This document shows, in pieces, positions 25,843-33,492 of a stretch of DNA of 64,000 nt. The notes under the pieces are model-generated. The model ran no database searches and had not been told where the DNA came from. It saw only the letters and a program-made list of their open reading frames with translations. Every line of letters starts with the position of its first letter. The stretch's first letter is position 1. This stretch comes from Pseudomonas sp. PSKL.D1 (GTDB taxonomy: Bacteria; Pseudomonadota; Gammaproteobacteria; Pseudomonadales; Pseudomonadaceae), in contig NZ_CP118607.1 of assembly GCF_028898945.1 (NCBI RefSeq), forward strand, positions 186,001 to 250,000, in the 5' to 3' direction. The translations under genes were made by a program, and so were the position numbers.

Positions 25843-26711
25843 ATAAACCTTTGCTGACCTTGGGCCGTGTGGTCCTGACCTTGCTGGTAGTGACCTTTGC
25901 CGCCGTGCTCGTGTGGCAGATGGTGGTGTACTACATGTTCGCCCCCTGGACCCGCGACGGCCACATCCGCGCCGACGTGATCCAGATTGCCCCAGACGTG
26001 TCCGGGCTGATCCAGAAGGTCGAAGTACGCGACAACCAGACCGTCAAACGCGGCGATGTGCTGTTCACCATCGACCAGGACCGCTTCACCCTGGCCCTGC
26101 GCCAGGCCAAGGCCACGCTCGGCGAGCGCCAGGAAACATTGGCCCAGGCCTCGCGCGAAGCGCAGCGCAACCGCAAGCTAGGCAATCTGGTGGCGGCCGA
26201 GCAACTGGAAGAAAGCCAGTCCCGTGAAGCCCGCGCCCGTTCGGCCGTCAGTGAAGCACAGGTTGCAGTCGATACCGCCCAGCTCAACCTCGACCGCTCG
26301 GTGGTGCGCAGCCCGGTCGACGGCTACCTCAACGACCGTGCGCCGCGTAACCACGAATTTGTCACTGCCGGGCGCCCTGTGTTGTCGGTGGTCGACAGTG
26401 CCTCGTACCACGTCGACGGCTACTTCGAAGAGACCAAACTGGGTGGCATCCACATTGGCGATGCCGTGGATATCCGCGTGATGGGCGACAACACCCGCCT
26501 GCGTGGCCATGTACAGAGCTTTGCTGCCGGCATCGAAGACCGCGACCGCAGCAGCGGTGCCAACCTGCTGCCCAACGTCAACCCGGCGTTTAGCTGGGTG
26601 AGATTGGCCCAGCGGATTCCGGTGCGCATCGGCTTTGACGAAGTACCGGAAGATTTCCGCATGATCGCCGGGCGCACCGCCACGGTATCGATCATCGAGG
26701 GGCAGCACTGA
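25839..26711 (+). CDS. HlyD-family membrane-fusion protein (AaeA-like)
   Basis: Periplasmic adaptor of the efflux pump, 290 residues. One N-terminal membrane anchor (about residues 8-32, VVLTLLVVTFAAVLVWQMVV) precedes the first lipoyl half (IRADVIQIAPDVSGLIQKV). A helical hairpin follows at about 80-155, then the second lipoyl half (VVRSPVDGYLNDRAP) and a beta-barrel. The PWTRDGHIRAD motif is shared with AaeA/EmrA types. ATG at 25839 overlaps the DUF1656 stop and the end overlaps the nodT start (TGATG). Confidence 0.92.
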   Translation: MNKPLLTLGRVVLTLLVVTFAAVLVWQMVVYYMFAPWTRDGHIRADVIQIAPDVSGLIQKVEVRDNQTVKRGDVLFTIDQDRFTLALRQAKATLGERQETLAQASREAQRNRKLGNLVAAEQLEESQSREARARSAVSEAQVAVDTAQLNLDRSVVRSPVDGYLNDRAPRNHEFVTAGRPVLSVVDSASYHVDGYFEETKLGGIHIGDAVDIRVMGDNTRLRGHVQSFAAGIEDRDRSSGANLLPNVNPAFSWVRLAQRIPVRIGFDEVPEDFRMIAGRTATVSIIEGQH

Positions 26712-28129
26712 TGAAACAGCTGATCCTGGCCGGCTTTTGCCTGTCGCTCGGGGCTTGCATGATGGTTGGCCCCGATTACGAAGTGCCGAAGGGTGCGGCA
26801 GTGCAGCGCAGCGACCTCAACGGCCCGCTGCGCCAGGATGCCGATAGCGTAATGTCGGCGCCGGTGCCCGAAGACTGGTGGCAGTTGTACCAGGATCAAC
26901 GCCTGAACGCGTTGGTGCACCAGGCCTTGAGCGCCAACACCGAGTTGCGCGTGGCCGCCGCCAATATCGCCAAGGCCCGCGCCCAGGTTGAAGTGGCCGA
27001 ATCGCAGGGTGGCTTCAATGGCGGCGTCAAACTGGGTGCGCAGCGCTTGCAAGAGTCGGGTGAAGCCTTCTTGCTGACGGAAAAGGTACCGGTGGCCAAC
27101 ATCGGTGAGGCGATCATCAGTGCCTCGTACCAGTTCGACCTGTGGGGCACCTTCAAACGTGGTACCGAAGCAGCCCAGGCCAACGCCGATGCCGTACAGG
27201 CTGCTGCTGACACCGCACGCATCACGTTGGTGGCCGATGTGGTCAAGGCCTACACGCAAGTGTGTTCCGCCAATGAGGAATACCACATCGCCCGCGAATC
27301 GCTTGATTTGCAGGAGCAGAGCGTAAAGCTCAACCAGCGCCTGCGTGACGCTGGCCGTGGTGACGAAACCCAGGTTACCCGCTCGCAAACCCAATTCAAG
27401 TCTTTGCGGGCCGAGTTGCCGCGCTTCAAGGCCGAGCGTGAGACCGGCCTGTACACCCTTGCGGCTTTACTGGCCAAACCGGTGGAACAGTTGCCAGCCG
27501 GCACCGCCGATTGCGCCGAGCTGCCGCACCTCAGCCAGTTGGTGCCGGTAGGCGATGGCGCTGCCTTGCTCAAGCGCCGCCCTGACGTACGCCAGGCTGA
27601 ACGCCAGCTGGCAGCCGCGACCGCCAACATTGGAGTAGCCACTGGCGCGTTGTACCCCGACATCAGCATCGGCGCACAAGTAGGCACTATCGGTATTCTG
27701 GAAAACCTCGGCGAGCCTGCCACCAACCGCTGGGGCTTTGGCCCGCAAATCAGCTGGAACATCCCGACCAACGGCACCCGTGCCCGCATCCGCATGGCCG
27801 AGGCGTCTACACAGGCTGCGCTGGCACATTTTGATGGCGTGGTGCTTAACGCCGTGCGCGAAACCCAGACCCGCCTGGCGCAGTACAGTGCCTTGCTGGA
27901 CCGGCGCGATGCGTTGGCCGAGGCAGAGCAGTCGGCCAAAGAAGCCGCCGATCAGACCCATCGCTACTACCAGGCCGGGCGTGAGTCGTTCCTGGCCGAC
28001 TTGCAGGCAACGCGCACCTACACCGACGTGCGAGCGCAGCTGGCAGCGGCCAATAGCCAAGTGGCGTTGGGCCAGATTGGCGTATTTCTGGCATTGGGTG
28101 GTGGCTGGAAGGACGTTGGCAAGCCGTGA
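26711..28129 (+). CDS. NodT-family outer-membrane efflux lipoprotein
   Basis: Outer-membrane channel completing the tripartite pump, 472 residues. The signal peptide ends in lipobox LSLGAC, so Cys16 is probably lipidated. MMVGPDYEVPKG follows, the typical start of NodT/OprM-like lipoproteins. Two repeats of the TolC-like fold are apparent, with WWQLYQDQRLNALVHQAL in the first and RRPDVRQAERQLAAATANIG in the second. It overlaps hlyD by one base. A GC-rich hairpin follows at 28137-28155. Confidence 0.92.
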   Translation: MKQLILAGFCLSLGACMMVGPDYEVPKGAAVQRSDLNGPLRQDADSVMSAPVPEDWWQLYQDQRLNALVHQALSANTELRVAAANIAKARAQVEVAESQGGFNGGVKLGAQRLQESGEAFLLTEKVPVANIGEAIISASYQFDLWGTFKRGTEAAQANADAVQAAADTARITLVADVVKAYTQVCSANEEYHIARESLDLQEQSVKLNQRLRDAGRGDETQVTRSQTQFKSLRAELPRFKAERETGLYTLAALLAKPVEQLPAGTADCAELPHLSQLVPVGDGAALLKRRPDVRQAERQLAAATANIGVATGALYPDISIGAQVGTIGILENLGEPATNRWGFGPQISWNIPTNGTRARIRMAEASTQAALAHFDGVVLNAVRETQTRLAQYSALLDRRDALAEAEQSAKEAADQTHRYYQAGRESFLADLQATRTYTDVRAQLAAANSQVALGQIGVFLALGGGWKDVGKP

Positions 28130-28136
28130 GATTGCC

Positions 28137-28155
28137 GGGGCCGCTCAGCGGCCCC
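28137..28155 (+). terminator. GC hairpin after the efflux operon
   Basis: Stem GGGGCCGC / GCGGCCCC with a three-base loop, eight bases after the nodT stop. There is no U-run, so intrinsic termination would be imperfect. Confidence 0.5.
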
Positions 28156-28227
28156 ATGTCGAATTGTCACAAAATTTTTCATGAAACCCGCCCGCACATC
28201 TTGAGAGAAGCAAAGTGGAAGTGAACA

Positions 28228-30156
28228 ATGTTCTCTTTCGCATCTCCTTCGAGACTGGCCATGAATCCCCGTTCCCGTCTGCTTGCCTGGCTGCTGTGGC
28301 CAGTGCTGGCGCTGTGCAGCACTACCGTGCTGGCCGAATCCTCTGCCGATGCTGCCAAGGCATTGCACTTGCTCGACTACATAGGTGCCGATTACCCACC
28401 AACCGTGCGGGACGGCAAGGTAGTAGACCCGGCAGAATACCGAGAGCAGCAGGAGTCCAGTGCAGCCTTGGCCGAACTGGTCAAAAGCCTGCCGGCCAAC
28501 GCTGAACAGGCGGGCTTGCAGCAGGGCGCACAGGCGCTGAGCTCAGCCATCGACCAGCGTCAGGACGGGGCCAGTGTTGGCCGTCTGGCGCGACAGCTAG
28601 GTGCGCGGCTGGCGGTGGCCTATGAGGTCAGCCAGGCCCCGATCATCACGCCGGACCCCGCTCGCGGCGCCTCACTTTATGTACAGAACTGCGCCATTTG
28701 CCACGGCGACACCGGTGCCGGTGACGGCCCGGCTGGAGTGGGGCTTGAGCCTGCTCCAGCGGACCTGCGCAATGCCCAGCGTATGGACCAGTTAAGCTTG
28801 TACGACCTCTACAACACCTTGGGGCTGGGCATGGATGGCACCGAAATGCCTGCGTTCACCGACCAGCTCGACGAGCGTCAGCGTTGGGACGTGGCAGCCT
28901 ACATCGCCAGTTTCACCGCTAACCTGCAGGCCAGCAAAGGCGACAAAACCTGGAACATAGCGGACCTCGCACGGCAAACCCCGGCAGAGATCGGCGCCAG
29001 CGAAGGCGCTGCTGCGGTGGAGGCGTTCCGCGCCCAGCGGGCCCAGCCGCCGCAGGTCAAACGTGGCCCTGCGCAGCTGCTGGAATACACCTCCACCACG
29101 CTCGACAAAAGCTTGGCCGCTTACCGAGCAGGTGACCACGATCAAGCTTACGACCTGTCGGTTGCTGCCTACCTTGAAGGCTTCGAGCTGGTGGAAAGCT
29201 CGCTGGATAACATCGACACCCAAGCCCGCAAGGACACCGAGAAATCGCTGATGGCATACCGCCAATCCCTGCAGGATGGGTTGCCCGTGGCCCAGGCCGA
29301 ACAGCGCCTTACCGAAGCCAAGGCCAAGCTGGACCAGGCTGCCAAGCTGCTGGGCAGCGATGGCCTGAGTTGGTCGCTCAGCTACATTTCCGGCCTGCTG
29401 ATCCTGCTGCGCGAAGGCCTTGAGGCGATCCTGGTGTTGGCGGCAATACTTGCCTTCCTGCGCAACACCGGCCAGCAGTCGGCGGTGCGCAGCGTCAACA
29501 TCGGGTGGGGCCTTGCACTGGTTGCGGGCTTCGCCACCTGGGCACTCGCTGCCTATGTGATTGACGTTGGCGGTGCCCAGCGTGAGCTGCTAGAAGGCTG
29601 TACCGCGTTGTTTGCCGCGGTGATGGTGCTGTGGCTGGGCGTGTGGATGCACGATCGTCGCCATGCTGCCGCCTGGCAGGACTACATCAAGACCAGCCTT
29701 GTCAGCGGAGGCGGGCGGTTCGGCTTTGCGGTGCTGGCATTCTTCTCGGTTTACCGGGAGCTGTTCGAAGTCATCCTGTTTTATGAAACCCTGTGGCTGC
29801 AAGCAGGGCCTGCCGGGCATCAGGCAGTGCTGGCCGGTGGTGCGACGGCGCTGGTCTTGCTGGTTGGGCTGGCCTGGGTGATCTTGCGGGGGTCGGCGAA
29901 GCTGCCGCTGTCGTTGTTCTTCAGCATCAATGCGGCGCTGCTGTGTGCGTTGTCGGTGGTATTTGCGGGGCATGGCGTGAAGGCGTTGCAGGAAGCGGGG
30001 GTGCTGGGTACGCGGCCGGTGTCGTTCTTCGAGTTCGACTGGCTGGGCATTCATGCCGATGCCTATTCGCTGGGGGCGCAGGCGGTGGCGTTGTTGGCCA
30101 TTGTGGTGCTATACAGCCGCAGTCGCCTGGCGGAGAAGCGTCGGGCTGCAGTTTAA
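28228..30156 (+). CDS. Cytochrome c / FTR1-family iron permease fusion
   Basis: Membrane protein of 642 residues joining a periplasmic c-type haem domain to an FTR1-type iron permease. A signal-like N-terminus precedes the haem motif CAICH at residues 155-159. A helical spacer spans about 240-385, then seven or so membrane helices carry two RExxE iron-binding motifs, REGLE at 395-399 and RELFE at 510-514. FTR1 permeases move ferric iron produced by a partner oxidase; here the fused cytochrome may supply or remove electrons. Start ATG at 28228 has GGAAG six bases upstream; ATG 28261 is an alternative. Monocistronic, followed by a REP pair. Confidence 0.9.
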   Translation: MFSFASPSRLAMNPRSRLLAWLLWPVLALCSTTVLAESSADAAKALHLLDYIGADYPPTVRDGKVVDPAEYREQQESSAALAELVKSLPANAEQAGLQQGAQALSSAIDQRQDGASVGRLARQLGARLAVAYEVSQAPIITPDPARGASLYVQNCAICHGDTGAGDGPAGVGLEPAPADLRNAQRMDQLSLYDLYNTLGLGMDGTEMPAFTDQLDERQRWDVAAYIASFTANLQASKGDKTWNIADLARQTPAEIGASEGAAAVEAFRAQRAQPPQVKRGPAQLLEYTSTTLDKSLAAYRAGDHDQAYDLSVAAYLEGFELVESSLDNIDTQARKDTEKSLMAYRQSLQDGLPVAQAEQRLTEAKAKLDQAAKLLGSDGLSWSLSYISGLLILLREGLEAILVLAAILAFLRNTGQQSAVRSVNIGWGLALVAGFATWALAAYVIDVGGAQRELLEGCTALFAAVMVLWLGVWMHDRRHAAAWQDYIKTSLVSGGGRFGFAVLAFFSVYRELFEVILFYETLWLQAGPAGHQAVLAGGATALVLLVGLAWVILRGSAKLPLSLFFSINAALLCALSVVFAGHGVKALQEAGVLGTRPVSFFEFDWLGIHADAYSLGAQAVALLAIVVLYSRSRLAEKRRAAV

Positions 30157-30170
30157 AGGTTGGTGCTGCT

Positions 30171-30247
30171 GGCCTCATCGCGGCTAAAGCCGCTCCTACA
30201 GGGGTTACGCGTGCCCTTGTAGGAGCGGCTTCAGCCGCGATGAGGCC
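30171..30247. repeat. REP palindrome pair, GGCTaAAGCC/GGCTTCAGCC subtype
   Basis: Inverted pair in which the arm reads CGGCTAAAGCCGCTCCTAC on one side and GTAGGAGCGGCTTCAGCCG on the other, a variant of the GGATTTATCC element. It lies between the FTR1 gene and yaiI. Confidence 0.88.
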
Positions 30248-30272
30248 AGCACTGAAAAAAGAGATTTCTGCA

Positions 30273-30725
30273 ATGCGCATCTGGATCGACGCCGACGCCT
30301 GCCCAAAGGCAGCCAAGGACCTGATCGTAAAATTCGCCCTCAAGCGCAAGCTTGAGGTAATCATGGTAGCCGGCCAGGCGGTGGCCAAGCCCAACTTTGC
30401 CGTGGTCCGCCTGATCGTGGTACCCAGCGGCATGGACGCGGCCGACGATTACCTGGTCGAGCATGCCGAACCCGGGGAACTGGTGATCTGCAGCGATGTT
30501 CCCCTGGCCGACCGTCTCATCAAGAAGGGCGTTGCGGCCCTGGACCCGCGTGGCCGTGAGTTCGACGAGCGCAACATGGGTGAGCGGCTGGCCGTGCGCA
30601 ACCTGTTCACCGAACTGCGTGAGCAAGGCCAGGTCGGCGGCGGCCAGGCGCCTTATGGCGAACGCGAAAAACAGGCGTTCGCCAATTCGCTGGACCGCAT
30701 CCTTACCCGCTTCAGCAAAGGCTGA
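30273..30725 (+). CDS. yaiI: YaiI/YqxD-family (DUF188) protein
   Basis: 150-residue cytoplasmic protein of the UPF0178 family, related to PIN-like nucleases but without established activity. The opening MRIWIDADACPKAAKD and the later ICSDVPLAD and DPRGREFDERN motifs are diagnostic. ATG at 30273 is the start; longer in-frame extension runs back through the REP element and is not coding. The stop codon directly abuts the stop of the convergent elbB gene, with no bases between. Confidence 0.9.
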   Translation: MRIWIDADACPKAAKDLIVKFALKRKLEVIMVAGQAVAKPNFAVVRLIVVPSGMDAADDYLVEHAEPGELVICSDVPLADRLIKKGVAALDPRGREFDERNMGERLAVRNLFTELREQGQVGGGQAPYGEREKQAFANSLDRILTRFSKG

Positions 30726-31391
30726 TCATTCGCCCTCGTGGGTCAGCTCCAGCACTCGGTCCACGAGTTTGTAGATGCCGCCAGCAGCCTCACTGATGGA
30801 CTTGGCTTCCATGTAGGCTGGGGTGGTCACCAGTTTGCGCTGGGCGTCTTCAACGATGTCGTGCACATCGCAGTCCTTGTGGGTGCCACCCATCTTGGTC
30901 ACTGCCGCAGCGGTATCAGCGTCTTTACCGATGGTGCACAGCACCCCGGGGCCATAAATCTTGGCAGCCAGCGCTGGCGAGATGCAGATCAGGCCAACCG
31001 GCTTGCCCGCCTCGGCAAAGGCTTCGGCCAGTGCCAGTAAGTCGGGATGAACGGTGCAACCGGCGCCTTCAATGGCGAAGTTGGATAGGTTCTTGGCCGC
31101 CCCGAAGCCGCCTGGCACGATCAGCGCGTCGAACTCTTCGGCTTTGGCTTCACGAATGTCCTTCACCTCGCCCCGGGCAATGCGCGCCGATTCCACCAGC
31201 ACGTTGCGCGACTCGGGCATCTCGTCGCCGGTCAGGTGGTTGATGACGTGCATCTGCGCGATGTTGGGCGCAAAGCATTGCACCTGTGCGCCGCGCTGGT
31301 CGAGGCGCAGCAGGGTGATCACGCTCTCATGGATTTCGGCACCGTCGTACACGCCGCAACCGGAAAGAATCACCGCTACTTTTTTGGTCAT
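30726..31391 (-). CDS. elbB: ElbB glyoxalase (DJ-1/PfpI superfamily)
   Basis: Class I glutamine-amidotransferase-like protein of the ElbB family, which has glyoxalase III activity and is historically linked to isoprenoid synthesis. It begins MTKKVAVILSGCGVYDGAE. The nucleophile-elbow region LICISPAL holds the catalytic-type Cys, and ALIVPGGFGAAKNLSNFA is strongly conserved. Two ATGs lie six bases apart; the inner one (31391) is eight bases from GGAG and is preferred over 31397. About 221 residues. Convergent with yaiI. Confidence 0.93.
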   Translation of the reverse strand: MTKKVAVILSGCGVYDGAEIHESVITLLRLDQRGAQVQCFAPNIAQMHVINHLTGDEMPESRNVLVESARIARGEVKDIREAKAEEFDALIVPGGFGAAKNLSNFAIEGAGCTVHPDLLALAEAFAEAGKPVGLICISPALAAKIYGPGVLCTIGKDADTAAAVTKMGGTHKDCDVHDIVEDAQRKLVTTPAYMEAKSISEAAGGIYKLVDRVLELTHEGE

Positions 31392-31504
31392 GCTCATTAC
31401 TCCATTTTCGAGGCGCTAAATGTCCTCTAGTTTGGCAGATGTGGCCATAGGGATTCGTGTGAGCGCATCCTAATCTCTGTGGATAACCCTTGAGAGCGTT
31501 GCCC

Positions 31505-32800
31505 ATGGACCTGATTCTGTTGGCCGTGCCGTTTTTCTTCGTGCTGATCGCGGTTGAACTGGCCGCGGATCGCCTGCGTGGCCAGCGCAATTTCACGTTG
31601 GCAGATTCCGTGAACAGCCTCAGCACTGGCGTGCTGTCGACCAGCACCGGGCTGCTGACCAAAGGGGTAGGGTTGGTTACCTATGCTTTGGCCTGGGAGC
31701 ACCTGGCGCTTTATCGCTTGCCCGAGCATGCGTGGTGGGTGTGGTTGCTGGCCTTCGTGCTGTATGACCTCTGCTATTACTGGCTGCACCGCCTGGGGCA
31801 CGAGCGCAATGTGCTGTGGGCGGCCCATTCGGTGCATCACCAAAGCGAGGAATACAACCTCACCACCGCACTTCGTCAGACCAGCAGCGGCTTTATCTTT
31901 TCCTGGATTTTCTACCTGCCGTTGGCGCTGCTCGGTGTGCCGCCACTGGTGTTCATCACCGTGGCTTCGCTGAACCTGCTGTACCAGTTCTGGGTGCATA
32001 CCCGGCATATTCCCAAACTGGGCTGGCTCGAGTGGGTGCTGATCACGCCGTCCAACCATCGCGTTCACCATGCGCAAAATCCTGTTTACTTGGATCGCAA
32101 CTACGGTGGTGTGTTCATTCTCTGGGATAGGCTGTTTGGTACGTTCAAGGAGGAAGACCCTGCCGAGCCGGTGATTTTCGGCGTGACCACGCCCCTCGCC
32201 AGCTGGAACCCGTTGTGGGCCAATCTGCAGTTCTATGCCCAGTTGTGGAACGACGCCCGGCGCGCGGGCAGCTGGAAGGACAAGTTACGCATCTGGTTCA
32301 TGCCCACAGGATGGCGGCCTGCGGATGTCGCGGCACGTTATCCACAGGCCAAGCAAGACCTGGCGCAGTTTCGCAAGTTCGAGATCGCGTTGGGGAGGGC
32401 TCAGCAGGTGTATATCGTGCTGCAATTCGCTGCCTACGTGGCGCTGGGCAGCTACCTGATGGATGTTGCTAGCCGTAGCTCGACCGCAGCGCTGATGCTG
32501 GGCTGGTCGATGATGGCGTTGGGGTTGTTCGCGTTGGGCGCTGCACTGGAAAACCGGCCTTGGGCAATGCGGCTGGAATGGGTGCGTTTGCTGGTGACCG
32601 TGCCGGCACTGTATCTGGCCGGCACTTTGGGTTTAGCGGTGGTCACGCCGTTGTTCTGGCTGCTGCTCGGCGTTTACATCCTGATCAGCTTGCTCGGGCT
32701 GGGCTTCTGCCGCCGCACGGCGCTCGGCACGAATGGTGCGAAACCGACGGCGCAGCCACAGCAGGCCACCCAGGCCCAGCAAGCCACCGAGCACCCATAG
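31505..32800 (+). CDS. Sterol desaturase / fatty acid hydroxylase family membrane protein
   Basis: Di-iron membrane enzyme of 431 residues. The three histidine clusters are visible: HRLGH (about 97-101), HSVHH (about 111-115) and HRVHH (about 188-192). They bind the two irons that activate oxygen for C-H hydroxylation. Four to five hydrophobic helices surround them. A C-terminal extension of about 120 residues holds further helices and a Gln/Ala/Thr-rich tail. Substrate unknown. Start ATG at 31505, eight bases after GAGAG; an in-frame TTG at 31490 lacks support. Its last 168 bp overlap the convergent dedA gene. Confidence 0.88.
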   Translation: MDLILLAVPFFFVLIAVELAADRLRGQRNFTLADSVNSLSTGVLSTSTGLLTKGVGLVTYALAWEHLALYRLPEHAWWVWLLAFVLYDLCYYWLHRLGHERNVLWAAHSVHHQSEEYNLTTALRQTSSGFIFSWIFYLPLALLGVPPLVFITVASLNLLYQFWVHTRHIPKLGWLEWVLITPSNHRVHHAQNPVYLDRNYGGVFILWDRLFGTFKEEDPAEPVIFGVTTPLASWNPLWANLQFYAQLWNDARRAGSWKDKLRIWFMPTGWRPADVAARYPQAKQDLAQFRKFEIALGRAQQVYIVLQFAAYVALGSYLMDVASRSSTAALMLGWSMMALGLFALGAALENRPWAMRLEWVRLLVTVPALYLAGTLGLAVVTPLFWLLLGVYILISLLGLGFCRRTALGTNGAKPTAQPQQATQAQQATEHP

Positions 32801-33277
32801 CTCGTACTTCTTGATGCTGCCCAGCATGCCTTCGAGGATGGCGCCGAAGTGATAGGCAGCCAAACCCAGCACCAGTGCCCACACCGCAGCGCCAATACCG
32901 TTCAGCAGAAGGTAACGACGCGGTGGGTAACCCGACAGGCCAATGGCCACGGGCATGACTGTGCGCAAGCCGTAAACGAAGCGGAAGCTCAGCACCCAGA
33001 TGTCGGGGTGGCGGCGGATGTGTTCCAGGGCGCGGTCACCCATCGCTTGCCAGCGCGGTTTGCGTGCAAGGATCTTGCGCCCGTGGCGGCGGCCCATGAA
33101 GTACCACAGCTGGTCGCCAGCATAGCTGCCGCAAAAGGCGACCAAAACCACCAGCTTGATGTCCATGTACTCGCGAAACGCAAGAAACCCTGCAAGTACC
33201 AGGATGGTCTCGCCTTCGAAGAAGGTGCCTAGAAAAAGGGCAAAGTAGCCGAAATCCTGCAGGAATTGTTGAAGCAT
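32633..33277 (-). CDS. DedA/VTT-family inner-membrane protein
   Basis: DedA-family membrane protein, 214 residues. The family acts as undecaprenyl-phosphate or phospholipid flippases and affects membrane potential. Conserved pieces are GTFFEGETILVLAGFLA, GDQLWYFMGRRHG and FRFVYGLRTVMPVAIGLSG with the essential Arg residues. The charged C-terminal tail after about residue 175 is low in complexity. Start ATG at 33277 gives MLQQFLQDFGYFAL; a longer frame upstream is not family-like. The 3' end overlaps the di-iron hydroxylase gene by 168 bp on the other strand. Confidence 0.9.
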   Translation of the reverse strand: MLQQFLQDFGYFALFLGTFFEGETILVLAGFLAFREYMDIKLVVLVAFCGSYAGDQLWYFMGRRHGRKILARKPRWQAMGDRALEHIRRHPDIWVLSFRFVYGLRTVMPVAIGLSGYPPRRYLLLNGIGAAVWALVLGLAAYHFGAILEGMLGSIKKYELWVLGGLLGLGGLLWLRRRFRTIRAERRAAAEAQPEQADQDVNAEQQPEQRRDHR

Positions 33278-33411
33278 TTTCTGAGGTGCTGGCGAAATGA
33301 ACGCGCAGCCTACCCCTTCGCGCGCATTCGGGAAAGTGTCCAAATGTGTCTCGACGTGAACATTTCCTACAACCACAATGGCTTCGGCAACAAGACGCGG
33401 CTTGCATCAGG

Positions 33412-33445
33412 CTGTCACACAGGCGTCATAATGGCTGCTTATCGT
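33412..33445 (+). promoter_or_regulatory. Pho box and -10 element upstream of ppk
   Basis: CTGTCAC-ACAG-GCGTCAT at 33412-33429 has the 7-4-7 direct-repeat layout bound by PhoB dimers (consensus CTGTCAT-N4-CTGTCAT). TATCGT begins ten bases downstream at 33440, the usual Pho-box-to--10 spacing. It lies about 65 bp before the ppk start on the same strand. Confidence 0.65.
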
Positions 33446-33492
33446 CCCGCGTAATTGATGATAGGGCGTTAACGTCCTCCAGGAACGTCCAG

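Noticed and set aside
28130..28227. Fur box before the FTR1-type gene
   Set aside because: No GATAATGATAATCATTATC-like sequence is present in the interval.
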